Below are positions 23,680 through 36,035 of a stretch of DNA of 64,000 bases, one piece after another. Each line of letters opens with the position of its first letter. Position 1 is the stretch's first letter. Under the pieces are notes generated by a model. The model was not told the DNA's origin, searched no databases, and saw only the letters and a program-made list of their open reading frames with translations. A program made the translations under genes and the position numbers. Source of the stretch: Saxidomus purpurata (lineage: Eukaryota > Mollusca > Bivalvia > Venerida > Veneridae); NCBI GenBank assembly GCA_022818135.1, contig JAFMSR010000017.1, positions 17,784,814 through 17,848,813 of the forward strand. Reading direction: 5' to 3'.

Positions 23680-24447
23680 CCGAGAGACACCATTTACTTT
23701 GGTTGAAATAGTATGAAATATTATTCATGTACAAAGTGACTGTGGCTTGGAATTATTATTTGTTATCCAGTTCATGACTGTGATAAATTTTCGATTCATT
23801 TGACAATGGACATAACTGAAAAAGGTTAGAAATTTGCTAAAAAATGTAAGAAGAAAAATGATCAAGCAACAACGTTGTATTTGAATGCAGAGATAAAAAT
23901 GTGAGCCTGCATTTGTCTTGCATAAGTAAAGTAAATGCTGTACTGCTAAACAAAAAAACGTGTATACATGGTACATATTTGTAAATGAAGATGACATTTG
24001 AGGGCCTTTACAGAAAGTTTTGTCTTGACCTATTTGCGTTACGTCTTTTTGCGTTATGTCTTATTGTATATTCTTGTTGAATTTATTGTAGTGTACTTCT
24101 TCCAATTAAGACGATCATCAACATCGGGTAAAATATTTTAACGCAAAATAATATGACTATTGCTGGAAATTATTGAAATGGACTGAAGGTAGACAAGGGG
24201 TTTTATTATAGAATTTCATGAATGTTTGGGTGGTTTATGGTCATAATGTTGCATTGAACATAATATTTAGCATAGACCTTGTGTAGCACTGCACTTTTTC
24301 ATGTTGTGCCATGTTACATTGTCTTATTCTGAGGTTAACATATTATGTCACAGTGAAATTAGGTCATGTTTTGTATAGAAATTGTCATTTGAATGATCAT
24401 TAACACCAGTAAAATATATTACTGTTAATTTAAGTTTATATTGAGTT
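23680..24447 (+). other. 3' UTR and spacer
   Basis: AT-rich with no finger code or recognised gene. 'tttgcgttacgtctttttgcgttatgtc' near 24035-24060 is a short direct repeat. Confidence 0.45.
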
Positions 24448-25280
24448 TTAGCTAAGCTCGCTTTGCCAGGGTGAGCTTTTAGCGTCAACATTTTGCTTCA
24501 AATGACATCTCCTCTGAAAGCACTGGGCCAATGTTGATGAAACTTGGCAGTGATGTTCCTTGCATAAAGCTCTACCAAAAGTGTTCAAAGAATTCCATTC
24601 AATGCAGAACTCTGGTTGCTATGGCAAAAGATAGGAAAAACTTAAAAAATCTTTCTCTGAAACCACAAGGCCTAGAGCTTAGATATTTGGCATGTAGCAT
24701 AGTCTAATGGACCTCTACCAAGATTGTTCAAATTGTGAGCCCTGGGTCAAAATTGAAGCCGCCCAGGGTGTCACTTGGTTTTACATTGGAACTTGCTTCT
24801 CTGAAACCACAAGGCCTAGAACTTAGATATTTGGCATGTAACATTGTCTAGTGGACCTCTACAAAGATTGTTCAAATTTGCCCTTGGGGGTCAATATTGG
24901 GCCCGCCCAGGTGGGTTTACTTGTTTTACAAAGATGTATATATAAATTTAAAAATCTTCTCCAAATCTAGAAGGTTTGGAGCCTAGATATTTAGTGTGTA
25001 ACAGTGTCTAGTGGACCTCTTCAAAGTGTTTTCAAATCATGCCCCCGGGGTCAAAATTTACCCTGGCCATGGGGTCATTTGGATAAAAAAGCTTTAAAAA
25101 TCTTTTTTTCTAAAACCACAAGGCCTAGAGCTTAGATGTTTGGTATATTACAGTGTCTAGTGGTCTTCAACCTACTTTGTTCAAATCATGCCTCTGGGGT
25201 CAAAATTGACCATACCCACCAGGCAAGTGCACTTGTACTCAGGTGAGCAATATAGTGCCCTCATGGCCCTCTTGTTTTAA
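24448..25280. mobile_element. 'agctcgc..gggtgagc' element with ~150-bp units
   Basis: It begins gttttagctaagctcgctttgccagggtgagc and ends aggtgagcaatatagtgccctcatggccctcttgtttt. In between, a unit with 'accacaaggcctagagcttagatatttggcatgtaa' and 'gtctagtggacctctaccaa' repeats about four times. It is non-coding. Related partial copies lie at 47.7-48.1 and 49.5 kb. Confidence 0.65.
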
Positions 25281-25379
25281 CTTTGCTCAAAGCAGCATCT
25301 CAGCCTACATTTATCACATTTGTGACAGCCCTTGATCATATTTTCCACTTGCGAAAAAAAAAAATTAGCTCGCAGTTAG

Positions 25380-25850
25380 GAATCTGATCAATGATGAGTT
25401 TATGTGATGATCAAATGTCCATTGTACATCATCTCATCTCCAACAATGCTTCAAACGACATCTTCCTTAACCACTGGGCCATTTTCAACCAAACTTCATT
25501 GGATTATTCCTTAGATGGCCCTCTACCAAAATTGCTCAGTCGATTCCTCTCAGCTGCACATAATGGCCACCAGATGGAGTTATTTCAACTACTGAAACAT
25601 TCTGCACTGCACAAAATGGCAAATGAGGCTGAAAATAGAAAAAAATAATCCAAATAATACCTCTTTAACCACTGGTCCAATCTCATCCAAACTTCACAGG
25701 ATTGTTCCTTAGATAGTCTTCTATCAAAATTATCAAAATGGTTCAGCTTCACTGCACAACATAATGCATGGCCACCAGAGCTAAAAATAGAAAACTGTTC
25801 AAACAACAACAACTAAGCCACTGGGTGAATTAAAAAAAAAGATCACAGAA
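25380..25850. repeat. dispersed repeat units, same broad class
   Basis: Two or three units share 'aacaatgcttcaaac..catcttccttaaccactgggcca', 'ccaaacttca..ggattgttccttagat' and 'tctaccaaaattgct'. An 85-codon open frame here is part of the repeat and is not a gene. Confidence 0.5.
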
Positions 25851-27028
25851 TCTTTGCTTGGATGGTCTTCTACCAGAATTGCTGACAGAGCTTTTAGTCG
25901 TTGTAACCTGCTAATCATTTTCAAGATTTCCTAAATGTTCATTGATTGATATTTCTTACCGGGCACAAACTCTTCACTGATTAATGTTTTGACATTGTCC
26001 AGTCTAATTGACGCTTAAATTATTACACGTCGGCCAACAATCAAAACTTTTTGACTGAGGACTTTCCAGGATCTAGAGAATACCCTGATGCCGAATGCAT
26101 GCATAATCCCTGAGTAACGGAGTAATCTGCCTCAACATGGGCTTCCCAATAAATGCTATTTTTAGCATATGTGGATTTGATGGTTAAATCTGTGTGAACA
26201 AAAGTTTGAAAACAGTTTGGAAATTCCTAATTTGTGTTGTTCTGTGGAGTTTATTTTCAATTGAGGGGGGAACGAGACAGCATCATTCAGATTTGAGAAT
26301 TGTTCAATTATTTCTTAGCATGGTACTTTAGTTGGCTCGATACCAAGATTGCACTTTAGATCAGTTTATTAGTCAAAAAGCATGGTTGGTTGAGACAATG
26401 GCAATTACAGTTTCTTTTCCATAGAATAAGTCACAGATGAGAGAATTGAGCCTACAATGGAATTAATATACATCTATAAACAGATTAAGTCATCAATGCT
26501 GTGGTACCTTCTAAAGCTCTTTTGCGCATTTAGTACTCATTCCTAAAAGCAATAGCTGCACTACATAGTAAAAGAGGGATTCAGTTGTATATGAAAACTA
26601 CTGTTTTCATTTTACAACAGTTACTGTTTATACACTCCAAAACAATCTTTAGGGTAAAATTCATATTTTGTTTGTTAAGCAGCGAATGATGAGACAAAAG
26701 AGACGCAAGTATCAGGCTGTCCATAAATTAATTGGAACTAGGAACAGTTTGAATTGTTACCATACTTTATCTGCATGTTCAATAATGTCCGTGCAGTCAT
26801 TGTCTGTACTGTATTTGAAGTGATAATTTAGTTATTAATTAAACAACTTTTTAAATCTTGAAATTTATTTTTCAAATTATGTGTCAATAAAGTTGTCATT
26901 ATTTGCTTTTATACTATGTAGAATTAAAGAAGAGGTTTCCTAAAGGTAAATAAAGAATTCAAAATAACAATTTTCACTGTGTCTTTATAAGTTTCTGACT
27001 AAATACACTTTACAACTTTTACAAACGC
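25851..27028 (+). other. spacer/intron
   Basis: No gene, finger code or clear repeat recognised. Confidence 0.4.
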
Positions 27029-27284
27029 CAGGATCCGGTTGTTCGAAACTTACATAACCAGCAGTTAAACTTAAACAGTCAATTAAAATTTGGGGTTGTA
27101 CTATTTAAACATTTTGAAAGACTTTATAACATATTGTATGTATTAAGGTAAGTGAAAAACTAAAATCTCTTTAAAGTAAACTCAAGAGCACAATAGTTTT
27201 TCCCACATCAAGTAGTATTTTGTGTCAAAATTTAACCAACGGTTAACTTAACAGCCAGTTAAATTTTCGAACAACCGGTTCCTG
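27029..27284. mobile_element. MITE-like element with 20-bp terminal inverted repeats
   Basis: CAGGATCCGGTTGTTCGAAA at 27029-27048 is matched by its reverse complement at 27265-27284 with one mismatch. Weaker complementarity continues inward (cagttaaacttaa / ttaacttaacagccagtt). No open frame and no clear target-site duplication. Confidence 0.65.
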
Positions 27285-27594
27285 ATTGGAATTTAACAGT
27301 TTATGTATTACTGTGTAAAAATGCTACATTTATTGCACATTCAAAATGAAATAGACAAGCTAAGAGCTATGTTGCAAGGAAGACAAGAAATACTTATTAA
27401 GTCCATCGGTGTTTTGTTCCATATTCATTGAGGACTGCTGCAAGCTAAACTTTAGTTATGATACAAAGAATAAGTATGAAACCTACATACAAGATATATT
27501 TGCAACATTTTTGTTTTTCTCTCCCAAGTTCTTATAAATTTTATACATGGATGTTTGCAAAGATGTCAAAAAAGTTGTAATTGTTATTTTTCAG

Positions 27595-27875
27595 TTTTCG
27601 TACACGAAACTGCTCAAGATGCTCAAATACAAGGTCATCAATATGTCAGCCTACCTGTGCCAAGGAGTGCCGAGATAGAAGTTCCTTCCGAATTTGAGAA
27701 CAAGATGTGTAAAGTGTGCGGCAAATTGTTTGCCAACCGAGCGGCACTTCAAATGCATACAAGAATCCATACAGGAGATAAACCGTTCGAGTGTAACGTA
27801 TGCCATAAACGGTTCAACCAGAAAGGAAACTTGAAATCCCATAAAATTACACACTTTGATATGAAACTAATATAA
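27595..27875 (+). CDS. alternative last exon 6: two C2H2 zinc fingers
   Basis: Acceptor taattgttatttttcag; phase 1; 93 codons to TAA. The leader of about 37 residues contains an acidic stretch (EIEVPSEFE). Finger 1 (about 39-59) is CKVCGKLF with N/A/A/M. The linker is TGDKP. Finger 2 (about 67-87) is CNVCHKRF plus NQKGNLKSH, with Q/G/N/S, almost the same as the 23.4 kb exon. The pair therefore differ mainly in finger 1. Confidence 0.9.
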
Positions 27876-28187
27876 AACAATCGATCTGTTTAGCACTTTG
27901 ACTTGACTTGATTTACCTTTATTTGGAAAAAAGTCAGAAACTTGGCGGATGATGTTATAATAGCATCATCTGTTAGTTGCAGACCATTTCAAATGGTGTA
28001 TTTGACTAGAAAAGGAAGTGGATGTTGTAGTTAAAACTTGTGGTAGACTGTTGCCCTAGTCTGACTTTTAGGTCATATCTCAACATGAACACATAAACAA
28101 CATGAGATGAAACACTCGCACAACATTTCATATGTATAGTCGTATATTTGTTTTGTTTGTTTGTTATTTTGCCCAATTAATAAGCAG

Positions 28188-28193
28188 AATAAA
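28188..28193 (+). promoter_or_regulatory. candidate poly(A) signal for exon 6
   Basis: AATAAA 313 bases downstream of the stop codon. Position plausible, use untested. Confidence 0.35.
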
Positions 28194-29412
28194 ATCTAGG
28201 GCACTTTGTTATAGATATAGCTGCAAGCCGGTAGCTGCCTTGTTATATAGCTACAGTTGTTAAAGGTTTCGCTTTTATTTTGCCATGTTAAGATACGCAG
28301 TAACAAATGGCTTTTTTATGTGCATTTAATTATGGTAGTTTAATGAGATATTGCAGTGCTTTCTTATAAATACATTCAGATTCAATAGAGTGGACTTTGA
28401 ATGACCACATTTAGAACACACACACACAATTTAGAATTGATTACGCATCAAGGAGAAAAGACTGAAATTCACAGCAAAGGAAATTATACACAAATACTTT
28501 CTCCAGAACAGTGCTTGAAAAACTTTAACATCTAATTATTTTTATTTAATGAATACGAGTAGAGGATGTAACAACATTCAAAGCAATTTCTTCTGTATAA
28601 GTTTGTTATTGTATGTAGAGCTATCGTTTTACACGTTTTTGTATTTAAAGCTATTGTTTGACAGATTGTGTTCATTAATGTTACATTGAAACTCTCGCTT
28701 AATACTCTGTTTGAAGCTTTCTTTAACTGACCAAAGTCTTTGAATGCATATTAATATTGTCAACACATTATGATGCATTGATATGTTTTGATCTCATTAA
28801 TTTTCATCTGTAAATATGTGGAGATGAAAAATAGAAAACACTGTACATAAAAATAACATTCTTAAATTGTATTCTTAAGTTTATAATCTGTGAAAAAAAT
28901 ACACTTTAGTTCATAATCTTACACTTTAGTTTACATTAATTTTGTATGATTTGTGTAAAACTTGCACTTTAGTTCATAATTTGTGTTCAACTTACATCAT
29001 TTAGTTTATAATTTTTGTAAAACTTACATTTTAGTTTATAATCTGTGTTAAACATACACGTTGGTCCTTTTGTTAGTAACACAACCAATTTTACAACCAA
29101 ATTTTGTTTAAACACACTTTAAAGACTCATTGAAACACTTAGACCCATTTTGTTAAAGGTTTATCTATGTGTACAGTAGAAATGATATTTTGTTGATTGT
29201 TACCAAAATAGGTCATGCCAAGTCAATGCTTTCATTATGCCATTTCGTAAAATAATGCTATCACTTTTGTATATTTTATTTGAAGACATTATGTACAGTG
29301 TGTAATTAAAATGTATAGTTAATTTCATTTACTTTTTGTTGTCTTTTTATCCAAAATGGGTCATTATAATTATGTAAGATAATTTATCAGCATATATTTT
29401 TGTTTTTTGTAG
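28194..29412 (+). other. spacer/intron with a small repeat
   Basis: Near 28880-29060 'ttagttcataatctgtg..aaacttacact' recurs about five times in degenerate form (unit 30-50 bp). No gene recognised. It ends with ttgttttttgtag. Confidence 0.5.
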
Positions 29413-29726
29413 GGTTCCACTTGTCAGTTTTACAACATGATGAACAAGAAAGTATTCTTCATTCTGTGACACCTGCTTCTACAGAACATACACTTGCCGG
29501 CTTTGGACGGCACCAGAACAAGATTTGTACCATCTGCAGAAAGATGTTTACCAGTCCGTCTGCGTTGAACGTACATATGAGATCCCACACAGGAGATAGG
29601 CCGTATGCATGTGAAGTTTGCGGGAAGAAGTTTAGTCAGAAATGTAACCTGAAGAAACATCAGGTGGTCCACGTCTCGGAGGAGGATAGAAGCAAGCTTC
29701 ACGTCAAAACTATGACTCTCTCTTAA
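29413..29726 (+). CDS. alternative last exon 7: two C2H2 zinc fingers
   Basis: Acceptor tttttgttttttgtag; phase 1; 104 codons to TAA. The leader of about 38 residues has no methionine, again requiring an upstream start. Finger 1 (about 39-59) is CTICRKMF with S/S/A/V. The linker is TGDRP. Finger 2 (about 67-87) is CEVCGKKF plus SQKCNLKKH, with Q/C/N/K: the variable position of the QKxN helix is a cysteine. A 17-residue basic tail follows the last histidine. Confidence 0.9.
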
Positions 29727-30139
29727 TAGGGTTTGTCCCCTTTTGAGTCAAGATGCATTATCTATATTGGCTTTGTAAACAGCTTAGTAGATATTTGTGC
29801 TATAAGACTGACTGAAGTTAGATGCAAGTTGTTCAATGCAAGTTGTTCATGTTATTTCTAGGATTAAAGATAGCCATTTCTCAATCAGGCATTGTAAAGG
29901 ATTATGTGATAGTTCCTTTCTTGCTAGCTTGTCATAGACTTGTTTCAAATTATCATGTACTTATTTTATGTTAAAGGTGAGGAAAAATTTGTCATCAATT
30001 AAATCATATGGCCATTATTTAAATATGTATTTGTGTCATGACATTACATTCATTTTTTTCTCTCTTGTGATTGTCCGTCCTCGGCCATAAGCCAATACTT
30101 TAAGGGTTGTGTGTGTATTTTAGCTGTAATTTAGCTATT
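29727..30139 (+). other. 3' UTR and spacer
   Basis: Nothing coding seen. 'gatgcaagttgttcaatgcaagttgttcatg' near 29821-29850 is a 15-bp direct repeat. Confidence 0.45.
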
Positions 30140-31400
30140 TTATTTCTTTGATGGATTCTTCTCTGAAGTGCAGCGACCCAAGAACCATAGGTCTTCCTTC
30201 CCCCTTTCTAAAACATCTCCTTTTATCAGTTTTATCATCTGAAAGTATATTTGCTGGGAGCATATCTGAACAATTATTCAAGGTATTGACTTTATATTTC
30301 ACACAGAGTTGGGGGACATTGAGAGGTACAGTGACTTAAAGAACCATAACTCTTGCTTGCACAGTTGTTTAATGAAATTATGCTTGTCTGGGACATAACT
30401 CCATAACTTTGATTGATTGAGTATTTCACACAGTGGTAGTGGACATGGAGTCAAAGTGCAGTGACCAAGAACTGTAACTCTTCCTTGCACAATTTTAACT
30501 ATTTTCCTTTGTTTTGTGAAATTGCTTCTGGGACATAACTCCAAAAACTATTCAATAGGATTGATTTGCCTTTCACACAGTGGTAGAATACATGAAAAGT
30601 GCACTTTCAAAGAACCATAACTTTACCTTGCCGAGGTTTTTAATTATATCCTTTGATGTAATTGAAGACTTTGAAATGAGGAGCATCCCTTTTCCAAAGA
30701 AATTCATGTCTTTTGTTACACACTGAGTATTTATTTTATATAACAATACACAAAGCTAAGGTAATGGGGCTTGCAAGAACAGGTAGGTAGGTACACTTTC
30801 AGATCAATATTCAGTACGTGTCATAAAAAAGTGATCTTTGCAACTCTGTGGTCTTATTTGGCTTATCTGAGAATAAAGTGTTTTGATTGCCCAATATCCG
30901 TCGTCTGTCATTGTATGTTCACACTATCCTTGTGAGCACTCTAGAGGCCACATTTGAAGTCCAGTTGTAATAAAGATTTCTCAGGATGTTTGTCTCAATG
31001 ATATATTGGCTGAGTTCAAAACTGTGTCATGTAGGCTTAGAAACTAGGTCACCAGGTCAAGAAATAGAAAAACCTTGTGAACAGTATAATTGGGGCCATA
31101 TTTGACCCAAACTCAATCAATTGGGGTAAAAAACTAAGTCACCCAGTTAACTTCTAGAAAATGCTTGACTGTGATCACTGAGACTGGAAGCCATATTTTG
31201 TACTAGATCATCTTGAATATTTGGCAGAATGTTTGTCTCTCTAGGTCAGCTTCAAAACTGGGTCACATGGTCTCATAAACTAGATCACACCAAGTCAAAT
31301 CATAGAAACAAAACGTGAAGTCGCGATACTGTATATGAAGTTATTGATGAAGTCTAGGTCAAGTCCAAAACTTGGTCACTTTGGGTCAATGGTACGGGCC
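30140..31400. repeat. two dispersed repeat arrays
   Basis: 30140-30640 holds three to four units with 'aagaaccataactcttgcttgcaca..ttt' and 'ctgggacataactcc', a relative of the 19-21 kb array. 30840-31400 holds diverged units of the 11.5 kb family ('ctaggtcaccaggtcaagaaatagaaaaaccttgtga'). Neither is coding. Confidence 0.55.
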
Positions 31401-31904
31401 ATCATAAATCATATGTTCACCTCAAAATGATGCACAACACCTTTGTTCAACCATAATGTTTCAAAGTTAAGATCACAATTATATGTCAGAGTTAACATGG
31501 CTGTCTGTGTGTGTAAGCTTCTTTAACCAATTTTTGTTGACATGTTATACCAGTTCGCTGGATAAATTTTGTTAAATATTTTGTATACACAAATGTATTA
31601 TAAATTATGTAGATATAGCCCATTTAATCAAATTAATTGCTTGATTGCATGATGCAAGTGACTGCATTATAATTAAAGCACATGTTCATTTTGAAATTTA
31701 AGTTATTGGACAAATAAATGATTATGTAAAAATTTGGGCTTTTGTTATTTAATTGGATATAAGTTAAGTCTGTTTTAAAGGTTAGTTTGTTAACCCCTTT
31801 TCCCTTGATGTTTTGTTTCAAAAATACATGTATGTCTGTCCCATGACGTATAATTATGTCAACCCAGCTATACATTTTTCATTTGTCATTTTAAGGAAAG
31901 AATT
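31401..31904 (+). other. spacer
   Basis: AT-rich; no gene or distinct repeat recognised. Confidence 0.4.
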
Positions 31905-32925
31905 TAGAAATTTTTTTGACCTACAGCTCTCAAACTTCATAGGATGAATGGTCTATTGAGCAGATGATCCCTATTGTTTTTGGGGTCAGTAGTTCAAAGG
32001 TCAAGGTCACAGGACCGTTGGTCAATTTCGTTTCCGGATGATAACTAGAGTTCCTTTTGACCTACAGCCCTCAAACTTCATAGGAGATTGGTCTTATAGA
32101 GCTGAGATCCCTATTGTTTTTGGGGTCAGTAGGTCAAGGGGAAGTCAACTGACCGTTGGTCAATCTCGCTTCGGATGATAACTAGAGTTCCTTTAGACCT
32201 ACAGACCTCAAACTTCATAGGATGATTGGTCTTATAGAGCAGATGAGGTCCCTACCCTTTGGTTTTGGGGTCAGGGGGTCAAAGGTCAAGGTCACAGTGA
32301 CCGTTGGTCAATTTCTCGTGGATTTCGGATGATAACTAGAGTCCTTTTGACCTACAACCCTCAAACTGGGGGAGTCCGCCGGTCCGTCCGTCCATTCTTC
32401 GTTTCGGACGATGGTAACTAGAGTTCCTTTTGACCTACAGCTCTCAAACTTCATAGGATGAATGGTCTTATTGAGCAGGATGATCCCTATTGGTTTTGGG
32501 GTCAGTAGTTCAAAGGTCAAGGTCACAGTGACCGTTGGTCAATTTCTCGTTCCGGATGATAACTAGAGTTCCTTTTGACCTACAGCGGGGGGGCCTCAAA
32601 CTTCATAGGTGATTGGTCTTATAGAGCGATGATCCCTATTGTTTTTGGGGTCAGTAGGTCAAAGGTCAAGGTCATACTGACCGTTTGTCAATTTCGGTTC
32701 CGGTTGGGGATGATAACTAGAGTTCCTTTAGACCTACAGACCTCAAACTTCATAGGATGATTGGTCTTTTGAGCAGAGATCCCTAGTTTTTGGGGTCAGT
32801 AGTTCAAAGGTCAAGGTCACAGTGACCGTTGGTCAATTTCTCGTTATAATTTGGGGTCACTAACTCAAAGGTCAAGGTCATAAGGGGGGAGACAAGTTTT
32901 TTTGTGAAAAACAATCTCTAGTTTC
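31905..32925. repeat. ~145-bp tandem array with GGTCAAAGGTCAAGGTCA words
   Basis: About seven units share 'gataactagagttccttttgacctacag', 'ctcaaacttcatagga' and a 3' part 'ggggtcagta..tcaaaggtcaaggtcacagtgaccgttggtcaatttc'. Short G-runs disturb some units. It is non-coding. Each unit carries direct repeats of AGGTCA. Confidence 0.75.
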
Positions 32926-33292
32926 AACAGCCATACATTTTTCATTTTGTCATTTTAAGAAAAGAATTTAGAAATTTTTAGTATTGCGTACAAGATGGAA
33001 AAGGAAAATGAAGATAGGTATTTTTTATTTGTTCACAAGGGTTGTAGACAGGGTTGGTTGTTCAAGAAATTTAAATGCATGATTGATTTCTCTACTTGTG
33101 TTGAATGTGGAGCAAGAAAATAAATAAGTTCTCTCTGCTTGTTGTAAATGTGGAGCAAGAAAGTTCTCTGCATGTGAAATGGAATAAACTAAAAATTTCG
33201 TTCTCTTGTTACACCTTAGATCAGGGTTAATGTGTATTTGGTTTAAAAAATACAATAACAACTTTCACTGAACATTTATTTTCATTTCCTAG
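32926..33292 (+). other. spacer/intron
   Basis: It contains a duplicated phrase 'tgttgaatgtggagcaagaaaataaataagttctct' / 'tgttgtaaatgtggagcaagaaagttctct' at 33101-33168. It ends in tttattttcatttcctag, the acceptor of the next exon. Confidence 0.5.
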
Positions 33293-33558
33293 GTTTGAAT
33301 CAGCTAGATGAAGGTGATCTTGAGGACAATGTTTTACCTGATACTGCTGATGAGAGGCTGGAAGACATGGTGAACAAAAAATACAAGAGATGCTGTATGT
33401 GCGGAAAGAGGTTTCCTTCCCAGTCGTCGCTGGAAACCCACATGAGAGTTCATACAGGAGATAGGCCTTTTGCATGTGATGTCTGTGGAAAAAAGTTTAA
33501 CCAGAAAAGTAACTTGAAGAGGCATTTAGCTGTTCATATCACAGTAAAGGTAACATGA
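33293..33558 (+). CDS. alternative last exon 8: two C2H2 zinc fingers
   Basis: Acceptor tattttcatttcctag; phase 1; 88 codons to TGA. The leader of about 32 residues is strongly acidic (LDEGDLEDN, DTADERLED). Finger 1 (about 34-54) is CCMCGKRF with S/S/S/T. The linker is TGDRP. Finger 2 (about 62-82) is CDVCGKKF plus NQKSNLKRH, with Q/S/N/R. The code for the last helix and tail (33508-33555) is the founder of the minisatellite that follows directly, so the final six residues were partly shaped by that expansion. Confidence 0.9.
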
Positions 33559-34337
33559 CTGGGCATTTTGGTGTTCATACTTGAAGAGGCATTTCGGTGT
33601 TCATATCAGAGAAAAGTAACCTGAAGGGGCATTAATTAGGTGTTCATGTCACAGAAAAGTAACTTGAAGATGCATTTTGGTGTTTGTATCACAGAAAAAA
33701 AAATTGAAGACGCATTTTGGTGTTCATATTGTAGAAAGGTAACTTGAAGAGGATTTTCAGTGTTCATATCACAGAAAAGAAACTTGAAGAAGCATTTCAG
33801 TGTTCATATCAGAGAAAAGTAACTAGAGGAGGCATTTAGGTGTTCATATCACAGGAAAGTAACTTGAAGAGGCATTTAACTGTTAATATCTCAGAAAACT
33901 AACTTGAAGATGCATTTTGGTGTTCATATCAGAGAAAAGTAACTTGGAGAGGCAATTAGGTGTTCATATCACAGAAAAGAAACTTGAAGAAGCATTTCAG
34001 TGTTCATATCACAGAAAAGTAACTGGAAGAGGCATTTAGGTGTTCATATCACAGAAAAGGGGGGGGGGGTTTGGGGGTTTTTTTGGGGGGGGGGGTTGGG
34101 GGGGGGGGGTTTGGGGGTTTTTTTTTGGGGAGAGGTATTTGGGGGGGGATTTGTTGTTTTCTGGAAACTAACTTGAAGAGGCATTTAGGTGTTCATATCA
34201 CAGAAAAGTAACTTAAAGAGGCATTTAGGTGTTAATATCTCAGAAAACTAACTTGAAGAGGCATTTAGGTGTTCATATCTCAGAAATGTTACCTGAAGAG
34301 GCATTTCAGTGTTCATATCACAGAAAAGTGACTTGAA
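33508..34337 (+). repeat. 40-bp minisatellite derived from a zinc-finger helix
   Basis: The unit 'agtaacttgaagaggcatttaggtgttcatatcacagaaa' is the coding sequence of SNLKRHL.VHI in exon 8, repeated about eighteen times. Spacing is exactly 40 bases from 33780 to 34020 and again from 34170 to 34330. Forty is not a multiple of three, so it cannot extend the fingers in frame, and the exon stops within the second unit. The array is broken at about 34058-34165 by G and T runs. Confidence 0.9.
34058..34165. other. G/T homopolymer block, probable assembly artefact
   Basis: Long G-runs alternating with T-runs replace about two and a half minisatellite units. Repeat units resume in register afterwards. 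Confidence 0.65.
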
Positions 34338-34385
34338 GTCTTAGAAAGAAGATGTATCAGTGAGTAGTGCAAATGTAAGATTTAG

Positions 34386-34391
34386 AATAAA
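34386..34391 (+). promoter_or_regulatory. candidate poly(A) signal for exon 8
   Basis: AATAAA lies just past the minisatellite, about 0.83 kb after the stop. If used, the whole minisatellite would be 3' UTR. Confidence 0.3.
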
Positions 34392-35157
34392 TGAGTTACA
34401 CTCCCATGCTGATGACTTAATTGTTCATTCCAATACTCCTTTCTTTACAGAGTGTTACAGTGCTCGGTATACCGGTAAATGGTATTGTCTTGGAAATTTA
34501 GACTTCGAAGTCTTCAATATTTATGATTGTTAAGTTCATTATAATAATATGCAAGTTAACAAAGATACATTATGATGATGTTTGTTAATTGTCTATGTTG
34601 AAGCCTTGTGTTCTAACTAGCTGTTTCTTGGTTTGTCATGTTGTGTTTTGCAGTTTGGGGACTAAACTTTTCTTGGTTTTAATCCATTTTTCCTGACAAA
34701 GGCAGGTATTGTTTTCAACTTGACTTCCTTTACTTTGTTATCTGCTCCATAATTCTAAATAAAATTGATAAGACTAAGACTGCACCATTTGGGGTGAAGG
34801 TCATTTAACAGCTGATAGGAGTTGAACAGTGTGATTGATGGGTTAAAATTATGGCAAGCCAATTTACTCTTTGGACTGGCAACATTAACTACTGAGGCAG
34901 CAAGATCTTGATATCAAATACAGTGTGATTCAAAATTTTACATGCAGTGAATGAGTTATCATTGAAAGTAAACTTACATGCCATAGCCAATCTGAGCAGC
35001 CAACACAAATAATACTAGTTACTCTCAGTTGTATACTGAGGCAGCGAGATCCTGGTATCAAATCTATGCTTTGTATTCATTTGATTGCGTTTTCACGTTT
35101 TATTTGATTTTGAGACCTCCAATCTTAGAATAAAAACTTTGAGCAATTTCTAGCAGT
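34392..35157 (+). other. spacer with a segment shared with 40.7 and 41.8 kb
   Basis: 34850-35060 ('atggcaagccaatt..actggcaa.attaactactga.gca.cgagatc') reappears near 40750-40830. Its continuation ('gcagtgaatgagttatcattgaa..catagccaatctgagca') reappears near 41780-41840. No coding content is seen. Confidence 0.55.
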
Positions 35158-35735
35158 TTTTAGCTCACCTAAGCACTTAATGCTAAAGGTTAGCATTTGT
35201 GATTGCGTGATATCAGTCCTCCTCTGTCCGTCAACAAGTTCTTCGAATGACATCTTCACATTAACTTCACCAGACTTGGTAAGAAGCATCCTTGCATAAG
35301 GCTCTCTTAAATTTCTTCAAATGGTTTTGACATTAAGGCCACTGGGTAGTAGGTGAGATCTATAATATTCAATAACTGGAAACCATAAGGCTATGATCTT
35401 CAAACTAGATAGTGAGGTTAGTCTTGACCAGTAGATTACCCCGACTAATTTTGAGGTCACAGGGTAAAAGCCCAGGTCACTTCACCTACTGAAATACTTT
35501 ATCATGCCCCCCTTTTCGAAGAAGGAGGGATATATTGGTTTACAGATGTTGATTGGTCTGTCTGTCTACCAAGTAGTTTCCGGATAATAACTCCAGAACA
35601 CTTGGGCCTAGGATCTTGAAACTTGATGTGGAGGTTGGTTATGACCAGCAGGTGACCCCTATTGATTTTGAGGGCAGTAGGTCAAAGGTCAAGGTCACAG
35701 TAACCTGGAAAAGAAGAACGGCCATGGGCTTCTTG
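35158..35735. repeat. 'agctcacctaagcac' and 'catgcccccctttt' dispersed repeats
   Basis: It begins tttttagctcacctaagcac. A second element starts at about 35505 (atcatgccccccttttcgaagaaggagggatat) and ends with aggtcaaaggtcaaggtcac and 'ggccatgggcttcttgtt'. Both are non-coding members of the window's repeat families. Confidence 0.55.
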
Positions 35736-36035
35736 TTATTTTATTGCTTTTCTTTTTAATAAAACAATGATTGTTATAGTTAGATGCATGACTTGTGTTG
35801 ATTTTATTTCTTTTAAGTGTAGTAAACCATATTTAAAACCTAAAATTGAGTTCTGAAACTCATTCTAGCATGCATGATTTATATGGCGTGTTTGTTTACA
35901 AATATTGATATAGCTGTAAACATTAGCATGGTTATGCTGCAATTAGCAAGATCAATTATCTATTCCTATGACCTTACTTATAAGGACAAGTACGCAAATT
36001 GCCCTATTAATATGTTCTGTCCTTGCATCTTTCAG
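35736..36035 (+). other. spacer/intron
   Basis: No gene recognised. It ends with tgttctgtccttgcatctttcag. Confidence 0.45.
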
